From: Actinomycetes bacterium
GTDB lineage: Bacteria > Actinomycetota > Actinomycetes > Mycobacteriales > Micromonosporaceae
Assembly: GCA_023437285.1 (NCBI GenBank)
Contig: JAEZGP010000568.1
Location: forward strand, 1-5,646
Direction: 5' to 3'
Length of the DNA stretch: 5,646 bases
In this document: positions 1 through 4,891 of the stretch, in pieces
Layout: the number at the start of each line of letters is the position of its first letter
Numbering within the stretch: position 1 is the stretch's first letter
Translations under genes and position numbers: made by a program
Notes under the pieces: model-generated
Seen by the model: only the letters and a program-made list of their open reading frames with translations
Databases searched by the model: none
Told to the model about the DNA's origin: nothing

Positions 1-603
1 CTGGCCGGCGAGATCACCGTCGTCGCCGGGTACTGCGAAGCGGACGGCGACCTGCGGTACAACAGCGTGGTCTGCGTGACCGGCGACGGCGTGCTCGGCA
101 ACCACCGCAAGGTCCACCAGCCGCTCAGCGAGGACGCCAGCTACGCCTCCGGTGCCCAGTTCCGCGCCTTCGACACGCCGGTCGGCCGGATCGGCATGAT
201 GATCTGCTACGACAAGGCGTTCCCCGAGTCCGCGCGGGCGCTCGCCCTCGACGGCGCGCAGATCGGCGTCTGCGTCTCGGCGTGGCCGGGCTCGCGCACG
301 AACGCCGCCGCTGACCTCGCCGAGGACCGCTGGAAGCGGCGCTTCGACCTGTTCGACCGCGCCCGCGCCCTGGAGAACCAGATCGTCTGGTTGTCCGCCA
401 ACCAGGCCGGCACGTTCGGCACGCTGCGCTTCGTCGCCAGCGCCAAGGTGGTCGAGCCGGGTGGTGACGTGCTCGCCGACACCGGGGTCGCCGCCGGCAT
501 GGCGGTGGCCGACCTCGATGTCGCCCGGACGCTGGAGACCGCCCGTCGCGCCATGGGTCACCTGCGCGACCGCCGCCCGGATGCCTACGCGGTGGGGGCA
601 TGA
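1..603 (+). CDS. Carbon-nitrogen hydrolase (nitrilase superfamily), 5'-truncated by window edge
   Basis: Seen: the frame is open from base 1 to the TGA at 601-603, giving 200 C-terminal residues. Alignment with the complete downstream paralogue suggests about 79 residues are missing upstream, so the Met codon at 67 is internal. The catalytic Lys lies in HRKVH (visible residue 37). The nucleophilic Cys lies in GMMICYDKAFPE (visible residue 69, TGC at 205-207), followed by the family's SAWP segment and SANQ-G. The third classical residue, the Glu of the N-terminal PE motif, lies outside the window. Known: this fold cleaves non-peptide C-N bonds (amides, nitriles, N-carbamoyl groups) through a Glu-Lys-Cys triad and usually forms cytoplasmic oligomers. 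Inferred: this is the catalytically competent member of a tandem pair, probably an amidase, because amidase-type hydrolases of this size are common; nitrilase activity is not excluded. The substrate cannot be read from the sequence. Confidence 0.93.
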   Translation: MAGEITVVAGYCEADGDLRYNSVVCVTGDGVLGNHRKVHQPLSEDASYASGAQFRAFDTPVGRIGMMICYDKAFPESARALALDGAQIGVCVSAWPGSRTNAAADLAEDRWKRRFDLFDRARALENQIVWLSANQAGTFGTLRFVASAKVVEPGGDVLADTGVAAGMAVADLDVARTLETARRAMGHLRDRRPDAYAVGA

Positions 604-644
604 CCAAACGGAGCGGCGCCGCGCGAGGCGGGGCGCCGGCATGA
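600..644 (+). other. 14-codon minicistron bridging the two hydrolase genes by ATGA overlaps at both ends
   Basis: Seen: the stop of the upstream hydrolase lies in ATGA at 600-603. The ATG of that overlap opens a 14-codon frame, rich in Arg, Gly and Ala, that ends at TGA 642-644. That stop is itself part of ATGA 641-644, where the downstream hydrolase starts. A ribosome could thus terminate, restart, terminate and restart without leaving the mRNA. No well-spaced Shine-Dalgarno precedes the minicistron (GGGGG at 594-598 is too close). Inferred: a translational coupling device or a chance arrangement; the peptide itself has no recognisable function. Confidence 0.3.
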
Positions 645-1480
645 CCGGTCAGCCCGTGCGGATCGCGGCCGCGGCCGCCCACTTCGGGCGGGACCTCGAC
701 TTCTGCCTGTCCCGGATCGGCAAGCTCATCGACGACGCCCGGTCGCAGGGCGCCGACCTGCTCGTCCTGCCCAACGCCGCACTCGGCGGCTACCTGGCGG
801 ACCTGCGCCACCCCGACCCCGACGCGCTGCCTCCCGCGCTCAAGCCCGACGACCCGCTCATCGCGCGGGTGGCCGGGCTCGCCGCCGAGATGACCGTCTG
901 CGTCGGCTACTGCGAGGCCGACGGCCACGTCCGCTACAACGCCGCGGTCTGCGTCACCGGGGACGGCGTCCTCGGCCGGCACCGTAAGGTGCACCTGCCC
1001 GCCGGCGAGACCGTCGCGTACGCGCCTGGCGACCGGTTCGACGCGTTCGACACCCCGGCGGGCCGGCTCGGCATGCTCATCGACTACGACAAGACGTTCC
1101 CGGAGGCCGCGCGCAGCCTCGCCCTCGACGGCGCACAGATCATCGGGTGCCTGTCGGCGTGGCCGACCAGCGTGACCAACCGTGCCCCCCGGATGGCGCA
1201 GGACCGCCAGGCGCGGCTGTTCGACCTCTACGACCAGGCACGCGCCGCGGAGAACCAGGTCGTACTCGCGTCGGCGAACCAGACCGGCACGCTCGCCGGC
1301 CTGCGCTTCCTCGGCCAGTCCAAAGTGGTCGGCCCGGGCGGGGAGATCCTGGCCCGTACGTTCGGCAAGGCCGGCCTCGCGGTCGCCGAGGTCGACGTCG
1401 CAGCCGAGCTCGACCGCGCGCGCCGGATCCTCAACCACCTCGACGAGCTGCGCTCTGCCGCCTACCGGACGCACCTATGA
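641..1480 (+). CDS. Carbon-nitrogen hydrolase homologue with catalytic Glu and Cys replaced (probable pseudoenzyme)
   Basis: Seen: 279 residues, a normal length for the nitrilase superfamily. I chose ATG 641 because similarity to the family begins there (VRIAAAAAHFG) and GAGG at 625-628 precedes it. The in-frame ATG at 461 lies inside the upstream gene. The fold landmarks are all present: LLVLP at 41-45 followed by GGY, HRKVH at 114-118 with Lys116, FDTPAGRLGM, DYDKTFPE, SAWP and SANQTG. However, the usual PE motif reads PN (Asn45), and the usual ICYD reads IDYD (Asp148). The auxiliary Glu after the Lys seems kept (Glu123). It is about 60% identical, without gaps, to the upstream gene over 200 residues. 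Known: the Cys forms the acyl-enzyme, so its loss should abolish ordinary amidase chemistry. Inferred: a regulatory or structural partner of the upstream enzyme, or an enzyme with altered chemistry. The frame is intact, so it is not a decayed gene. Confidence 0.93.
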   Translation: MTGQPVRIAAAAAHFGRDLDFCLSRIGKLIDDARSQGADLLVLPNAALGGYLADLRHPDPDALPPALKPDDPLIARVAGLAAEMTVCVGYCEADGHVRYNAAVCVTGDGVLGRHRKVHLPAGETVAYAPGDRFDAFDTPAGRLGMLIDYDKTFPEAARSLALDGAQIIGCLSAWPTSVTNRAPRMAQDRQARLFDLYDQARAAENQVVLASANQTGTLAGLRFLGQSKVVGPGGEILARTFGKAGLAVAEVDVAAELDRARRILNHLDELRSAAYRTHL

Positions 1481-2589
1481 GGATCGCGCTGCTCAGTTAC
1501 TCCACGAAGCCGCGCGGCGGGGTCGTGCACACCCTCGCGTTGGCCGAGGCGCTCGCCGCCGCCGGCCAGGACGTGACCGTGTGGACGCTCGGCCGGGGCG
1601 GCGACACCGGTTTCTACCGCCCGGTCGATCCGGCCGTGCGGCTGCGCGTCGTGCCGTTCCCCGACGGGCCGCCCGGCGAGACGGTCGGCGAACGGGTGCT
1701 GCGGTCGATCGCCACGCTGCGGGCCGCCTTCGATCCCCGCCCGTACGACGTGGTGCACGCCCAGGACTGCATCAGCGCCAACGCCGTCGGCGAGTGCGTG
1801 CGCACCGTGCACCACCTCGACCAGTTCACCACCCCCGAGCTGGCCGAGTGCCACGAGCGGGCGATCGTTACGCCGTACGCCCATATCTGTGTTTCGGCGG
1901 CCGTCGCGGATGAGCTTCGCGCGGGCTGGGGACTGACCGCGTCGGTGATCCCCAACGGCGTGGCGTTCGACCGGTTCGCGGGCGCGGACGGCGCCGGCTG
2001 GCGCGAGCGCCTCGGCCGCTACGTGCTCACCGTGGGCGGCATCGAGCCGCGCAAGGGTTCGCTCGACCTCCTTGAGGCGTACGCGCTGCTGCGTGCCGCC
2101 GATCCGTCGGTCCGGCTCGTGGTGGCCGGGGGCGAGACGCTCTTCGACTACCGCGACTACCGGACGCGCTGGGAGCGTCGCGCCGCCGAACTGGACGTCG
2201 CGCCGGTCGTTCTCGGCACCGTTGACGACGCCGACCTGCCGAACCTGGTGGCGGGGGCGGCCGCGTTCGCCTTCCCGTCGGTCAAGGAGGGCTTCGGCCT
2301 GGCCGCCATGGAGGCCCTGGCCGCCGGCGTCCCCCTGGTCGTGCGGGACCTGCCGGTGCTGCGCGAGGTGTTCGGCGGCGCCGCCCGCTTCGCCGTCGAC
2401 CCGGCCGGTCTCGCGGCGGCGCTGCGCGAGGCGTTGAACGGCGGTGAGGACCGTGGCCGGCGCGCCGCCGGGCGGGCCCTCGCCGCCCGCCACACGTGGG
2501 CCGCGGCCGCCCAATGCCACCTGGAGTTCTACGTGTCCCTGACGGCGCGGTCGCGGCCCGGCAGCCGGTGCGTTAACAGCCGATCTTGA
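1477..2589 (+). CDS. GT4-type glycosyltransferase, MSMEG_0565-like family
   Basis: Seen: 370 residues with a GT-B layout. The N-terminal domain (about 1-160) opens with MRIALLSYSTKPRGGVVHTL, whose GG-x-x-H loop is typical of GT4. It continues with DVVHAQD at 91-97 and HHLDQF at 112-117, and the IPNGV hinge sits at 158-162. The C-terminal nucleotide-sugar domain shows GGIEPRKG at 187-194 (Arg/Lys that contact donor phosphates) and the retaining E-x7-E motif, Glu271 and Glu279 in EGFGLAAME. There is no signal peptide or membrane segment. The start codon lies in ATGA at 1477-1480 overlapping the hydrolase stop, with no clear Shine-Dalgarno, so translation is probably coupled. Known: GT4 enzymes transfer sugars from activated donors to small molecules, lipids or polymers. 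From memory, the opening and the HHLDQFTTPEL stretch match the MSMEG_0565 family, found in nitrilase/radical SAM clusters. Donor and acceptor are unknown. The last 15 or so residues look unconserved. Confidence 0.93.
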   Translation: MRIALLSYSTKPRGGVVHTLALAEALAAAGQDVTVWTLGRGGDTGFYRPVDPAVRLRVVPFPDGPPGETVGERVLRSIATLRAAFDPRPYDVVHAQDCISANAVGECVRTVHHLDQFTTPELAECHERAIVTPYAHICVSAAVADELRAGWGLTASVIPNGVAFDRFAGADGAGWRERLGRYVLTVGGIEPRKGSLDLLEAYALLRAADPSVRLVVAGGETLFDYRDYRTRWERRAAELDVAPVVLGTVDDADLPNLVAGAAAFAFPSVKEGFGLAAMEALAAGVPLVVRDLPVLREVFGGAARFAVDPAGLAAALREALNGGEDRGRRAAGRALAARHTWAAAAQCHLEFYVSLTARSRPGSRCVNSRS

Positions 2590-2591
2590 TT

Positions 2592-2614
2592 GTTGACGTG
2601 GTCAGCGGTTGACC
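2592..2614. repeat. Overlapping inverted repeats built on GTTGAC, possible operator
   Basis: GTTGAC (2592-2597) pairs with GTCAGC (2601-2606), allowing one G-T pair, around a 3-base loop. The overlapping GGTCA (2600-2604) pairs with TGACC (2610-2614). GTTGAC recurs at 2608-2613, 16 bases after the first copy, and again at 2794-2799 and 2958-2963. The element begins three bases after the glycosyltransferase stop. It could be a repressor site or, as RNA, a small switchable hairpin. It could also be chance, since TTGAC is a common -35-like string. Confidence 0.25.
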
Positions 2615-2653
2615 CGGTCGTCGGTGCGATCTCCCATCTCGCGGTAAATTACT

Positions 2654-2678
2654 GGTTAGGGTGGTTTTGCGGGGGTAG
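2654..2678 (+). promoter_or_regulatory. Weak candidate promoter of SigB-like type
   Basis: GGTT (2654-2657), a 15-base spacer, then GGGTAG (2673-2678) fit the Streptomyces SigB-type consensus GNNT-N14-16-GGGTAC/T with one mismatch at the last base. A start about 7-10 bases downstream would place the leader ORF ribosome-binding site some 15-20 bases into the transcript, which is sensible. No good housekeeping -35/-10 pair was found in the region, although TTGACC occurs at 2609-2614 and 2795-2800. The match is short and could be coincidental. Confidence 0.22.
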
Positions 2679-2701
2679 TGGGCTTACCGACGGCAGGGCA
2701 C

Positions 2702-2714
2702 GGAGGGAGGATCC
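2702..2714 (+). promoter_or_regulatory. Strong Shine-Dalgarno of the leader ORF
   Basis: GGAGGGAGG at 2702-2710 contains two overlapping GGAGG cores, 8 and 4 bases before the ATG at 2715. This is the best ribosome-binding site in the window, better than those of the large genes, and it is the main reason to believe the short ORF is translated. Confidence 0.55.
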
Positions 2715-2798
2715 ATGGATCTGACCACCACGACGACCATTCCCGAACCCGCGCCGCAGGTCTGCGCATTCTGGCGTGGCCTGGCGACCGGTCGTTGA
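2715..2798 (+). CDS. Short leader ORF, 27 residues, Thr-rich, upstream of dnaK
   Basis: Seen: ATG 2715 to TGA 2796-2798, 27 residues. It starts MDLTTTTTIPEP (five consecutive Thr codons 2724-2738, then Ile), continues with QVCAFWRG and ends TGR. The preceding GGAGGGAGG makes translation plausible. I recognise no family; there is no signal peptide or membrane segment. It ends 23 bases before a run of three dyads and 204 bases before the dnaK start. Known: short leader peptides with repeated codons control attenuation in several systems (the thr operon leader is Thr/Ile-rich), and many actinobacterial stress genes have upstream ORFs. Inferred: a regulatory leader peptide whose translation could affect folding of the following RNA. 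Alternatives are an isolated small protein or the 5' remnant of a lost gene. Confidence 0.4.
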   Translation: MDLTTTTTIPEPAPQVCAFWRGLATGR

Positions 2799-2821
2799 CC
2801 CTGCGCACCGACCGTGCAATG

Positions 2822-2844
2822 CGCCGCGCCGCTGCGACGCGGCG
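2822..2844 (+). repeat. Hairpin 1: 7-bp perfect stem, 9-base loop
   Basis: CGCCGCG (2822-2828) and CGCGGCG (2838-2844) are perfect reverse complements around a 9-base loop. This is the first of three consecutive dyads separated by only 3 bases each. An alternative 5-bp stem (2828-2832 with 2839-2843) overlaps it. Confidence 0.5.
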
Positions 2845-2847
2845 GGA

Positions 2848-2871
2848 TGGGTCGATCCGGATCATTACCCA
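2848..2871 (+). repeat. Hairpin 2: dyad centred on the palindrome GATCCGGATC
   Basis: TGGGT (2848-2852) pairs with ACCCA (2867-2871). Inside lies the perfect 10-base palindrome GATCCGGATC (2854-2863), separated by 1 base on the left and 3 on the right. As RNA it would form a 5-bp stem, a small internal loop, 3 bp and a CCGG tetraloop. As DNA the palindrome could be a dimeric protein site. Confidence 0.45.
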
Positions 2872-2874
2872 CCC

Positions 2875-2897
2875 CCCTGCCGCTCGACGAGGCAGGG
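2875..2897 (+). repeat. Hairpin 3: 7-bp perfect stem, 9-base loop
   Basis: CCCTGCC (2875-2881) and GGCAGGG (2891-2897) are perfect reverse complements with a 9-base loop, the same geometry as hairpin 1. No T-run follows directly; the nearest pyrimidine tract, TTCTTT, starts 13 bases later, so a classical terminator is not evident. Another GGCAGGG occurs at 2692-2698, just before the leader ORF ribosome-binding site, and could compete for the same partner. Confidence 0.5.
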
Positions 2898-2910
2898 ACA
2901 CGGCTTCGAC

Positions 2911-2921
2911 TTCTTTAAGAA
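2911..2921. repeat. AT-rich palindrome TTCTTTAAGAA
   Basis: TTCTT and AAGAA are perfect reverse complements around a single T, an AT-rich island in GC-rich surroundings 82 bases before the dnaK start. It does not match HAIR or CIRCE. It could be a regulator site, part of a promoter or chance. Confidence 0.25.
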
Positions 2922-2989
2922 CCAGCAGGACGACTGAGGGAAGAGCCGTCGGCAAACGTTGACGACCACTAACGGGCGCCCTGGGACGT

Positions 2990-2995
2990 GGAGGG
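2990..2995 (+). promoter_or_regulatory. dnaK ribosome-binding site
   Basis: GGAGGG ends 7 bases before ATG 3003. It decides the start: the in-frame GTG at 2988 overlaps this site and would add residues not found in the DnaK family, which begins close to the GIDLGTTNS motif. Confidence 0.8.
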
Positions 2996-3002
2996 TACGA
3001 CC

Positions 3003-4886
3003 ATGCCAAAGGCAGTAGGTATCGACCTTGGTACGACAAACTCGGTGATCGCCACCATGGAGGGCGGTCAGGCCGTGGTGATCCCGAACGCGGAAGGGTC
3101 CAGGACGACGCCGTCGGTGGTGGCGTTCACCGAGCAGGGCGAGCGGCTGGTCGGCCAGCTCGCTCGGCGGCAGTCGATCCTGAACCCCAAGGGGACGATC
3201 TACTCGGCGAAGCGCTTCATCGGCCGCCGGTACGACGAGGTGGCCAGCGAGCTCAACGCCGTCACCTTCGACGTGGTAGCGGGGCCGGACGGTGCCGTGC
3301 GGTTCAAGGTACGCGACAAGCTCTACGCGCCTGAGGAGGTCTCCGCGCTCGTCCTGCGCAAGTTGGTGGAGGACGCCTCGAAGTATCTGGGCGAGCGGGT
3401 GACCGAGGCGGTCATCACGGTGCCGGCGTACTTCAACGACGCGCAGCGGCACGCGACCAAGGACGCCGGTCGCATCGCCGGGCTGGAGGTGCTGCGGATC
3501 ATCAACGAGCCGACCGCGGCGGCCCTGGCCTACGGGCTGGACAAGCACCAGCACGAGACCGTTCTGGTGTTCGACCTGGGCGGCGGCACGTTCGACGTGA
3601 GCCTGCTCGACGTCGGCGACGGCGTGGTGGAGGTACGGGCGACGGCCGGCGACACCCATCTTGGCGGCGACGACTTCGACCGGCGCATCGTCGACTACCT
3701 GGCCGACGAGTTCCAGCGCTCCGACGGCATCGACCTGCGCCGGGACCCGCAGGCGTTGCAGCGGTTGTTCGAGGCGGCGGAGCGGGCGAAGGTGGAGCTG
3801 TCCTCGGTCAGCCAGACCACCGTGAACCTGCCGTTCATCACGGCCGACGCCAACGGACCCAAGCACCTGAACATGACGCTGACCCGGGCCAAGTTCGACG
3901 AGCTCACCCGGGACCTGGTCGAACGCTGCCTCGGCCCGGTCGAGCAGGCCATGGCCGACGCGAAGATCACCGCGAACGACATCGACGAGGTGATCCTGGT
4001 CGGCGGATCGACCCGGATCCCGGCCGTACAGCAACTGGTGCGCCGGTTGACCGGCGGCAAGGACCCGAACATGACGGTCAACCCGGACGAGGTGGTCGCG
4101 CTCGGCGCCGCCATCCAGGCCGGGGTCATCAAGGGCGAGGTCAAGGACGTACTGCTGCTGGACGTCACGCCGCTATCGCTGGGCGTGGAGACGATGGGCG
4201 GCCTGATGACAAAGGTCATCGAGCGCAACACCACGATCCCGGCCCGCCGGACCGAGGTGTTCAGCACCGCCGAGGACAACCAGCCGGCCGTCGACATCGT
4301 GGTGCTGCAGGGCGAGCGCGAGCGGGCCGCCGACAACCGGGTCCTGGGCCGGTTCCGGCTGGAGAACATCCGGCCGGCTCCGCGCGGGATACCGCAGATC
4401 GAGGTCACGTTCGACATCGACGCCAACGGCATCCTCAACGTGACGGCGCGGGACAAGGACACCGAGGCGGAGCAGCGCATCACGATCAGCGAGACCTCGA
4501 ACCTGGACACCTCCGAGATCGAGCGCATGGTCGCCGACGCGGAACGGCACCGCGACGCCGACACCCAGCTGCGCCAGCTCATCGACGCCCGCAACGAGCT
4601 CGACGCGGCCGCCTACCAGGTGGAGCACCGGCTGGGCGAGCTCGGTGACGGGGTGCCGGTCCACGAGAAGGCCCGGGCCGAGACGCTCGTCGCCGATGCC
4701 CGCCAGGCGGTCAAGGAGGAGGCGCCGCTGGAGCGCGTACGGTCGCTGACCGGCGAGCTGCTGCAGGTCTACCAGAGCCTGGGCGCGGCGGGCGGCCCGC
4801 CACCCCAGTCCGGCGGCCAGCCGGGCGGCCCGGCCGGCGGTGGCCAGGACGACGACGTCATCGACGCCGAGTTCAGCACGGGGTGA
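3003..4886 (+). CDS. dnaK: Chaperone DnaK (Hsp70), probable second paralogue
   Basis: Seen: 627 residues, normal for DnaK. The nucleotide-binding domain shows phosphate loop GIDLGTTNS (6-14), Lys70 in [22 protein letters not shown] (145-157), [11 protein letters not shown] (168-178), [12 protein letters not shown] (189-200) with Thr196, GGDDFD (221-226) and [10 protein letters not shown] (331-340). The linker VLLLDVTPL spans 383-391. The beta-sandwich substrate domain runs to about 500, with [15 protein letters not shown] and the usual [11 protein letters not shown] helical lid and a Gly/Pro-rich tail (594-614) follow, ending DDDVIDAEF. Known: a cytoplasmic ATP-driven chaperone working with DnaJ and GrpE. 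Odd: between KR (70-71) and APEEVSA there are some 22 more residues than in housekeeping actinobacterial DnaK, matching the Gram-negative/cyanobacterial insert; [12 protein letters not shown] (279-290) also resembles that group. With no HAIR or CIRCE upstream, this is probably an accessory copy. grpE follows closely. Confidence 0.98.
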   Translation: MPKAVGIDLGTTNSVIATMEGGQAVVIPNAEGSRTTPSVVAFTEQGERLVGQLARRQSILNPKGTIYSAKRFIGRRYDEVASELNAVTFDVVAGPDGAVRFKVRDKLYAPEEVSALVLRKLVEDASKYLGERVTEAVITVPAYFNDAQRHATKDAGRIAGLEVLRIINEPTAAALAYGLDKHQHETVLVFDLGGGTFDVSLLDVGDGVVEVRATAGDTHLGGDDFDRRIVDYLADEFQRSDGIDLRRDPQALQRLFEAAERAKVELSSVSQTTVNLPFITADANGPKHLNMTLTRAKFDELTRDLVERCLGPVEQAMADAKITANDIDEVILVGGSTRIPAVQQLVRRLTGGKDPNMTVNPDEVVALGAAIQAGVIKGEVKDVLLLDVTPLSLGVETMGGLMTKVIERNTTIPARRTEVFSTAEDNQPAVDIVVLQGERERAADNRVLGRFRLENIRPAPRGIPQIEVTFDIDANGILNVTARDKDTEAEQRITISETSNLDTSEIERMVADAERHRDADTQLRQLIDARNELDAAAYQVEHRLGELGDGVPVHEKARAETLVADARQAVKEEAPLERVRSLTGELLQVYQSLGAAGGPPPQSGGQPGGPAGGGQDDDVIDAEFSTG

Positions 4887-4891
4887 GCGCG

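Larger units (their letters stand above)
2590..3002. other. 413-base non-coding region between the glycosyltransferase and dnaK
   Basis: No long convincing gene lies here on either strand; the open frames lack ribosome-binding sites and recognisable proteins. In order it holds GTTGAC-based repeats (2592-2614), a possible promoter (2654-2678), a short leader ORF with a strong ribosome-binding site (2702-2798), three consecutive dyads (2822-2897), an AT-rich palindrome (2911-2921), a further GTTGACG (2958-2964) and the dnaK ribosome-binding site. I searched by eye for HAIR half-sites (CTTGAGT/ACTCAAG) and CIRCE half-sites (TTAGCACTC/GAGTGCTAA) and found none. No clear intrinsic terminator with a T-run follows the glycosyltransferase, so read-through from block 1 is possible. 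Confidence 0.7.

Noticed and set aside
461..640. Upstream ATG (461) as start of the second hydrolase
   Set aside because: It would overlap 140 bases of the upstream gene and add a Pro/Arg-rich segment without similarity to the family. Family similarity begins right at ATG 641.
125..1474. Long reverse-strand open frame across both hydrolases
   Set aside because: It is antisense to two clear nitrilase-family frames, has Arg/Gly-biased low-complexity composition and no family resemblance. Long antisense frames are routine in high-GC DNA.
2626..2642. Possible terminator after the glycosyltransferase (GCGA...TCGC)
   Set aside because: Only a 4-bp stem with a long loop and no T-run; too weak to call.
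2709..2718. Adjacent BamHI- and NcoI-like sites (GGATCCATGG), suggesting a cloning scar
   Set aside because: The flanks read as natural GC-rich sequence and the sites are explained by a Shine-Dalgarno next to an ATG; no vector sequence is visible.
2621..2811. Long-range inverted match TCGGTGCG / CGCACCGA
   Set aside because: An 8-base match over about 180 bases is expected by chance in DNA this GC-rich and gives no local structure.
2678..2962. Plus-strand 94-codon frame in the gap
   Set aside because: No Shine-Dalgarno before its start and Arg/Thr-rich composition without any motif. The alternative frame at 2715 has a far better ribosome-binding site.
2988..3002. GTG 2988 as dnaK start
   Set aside because: It overlaps the Shine-Dalgarno serving ATG 3003 and would extend DnaK beyond its conserved N-terminus.
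2656..3039. Reverse-strand 127-codon frame in the intergenic gap
   Set aside because: Pro/Arg-rich, no recognisable domain, overlaps the start of dnaK and crosses the hairpin region; it looks like an antisense artefact.
2865..4034. Reverse-strand 389-codon frame opposite dnaK
   Set aside because: Antisense to strongly conserved DnaK sequence. Frames opposite dnaK are a known source of false annotations.
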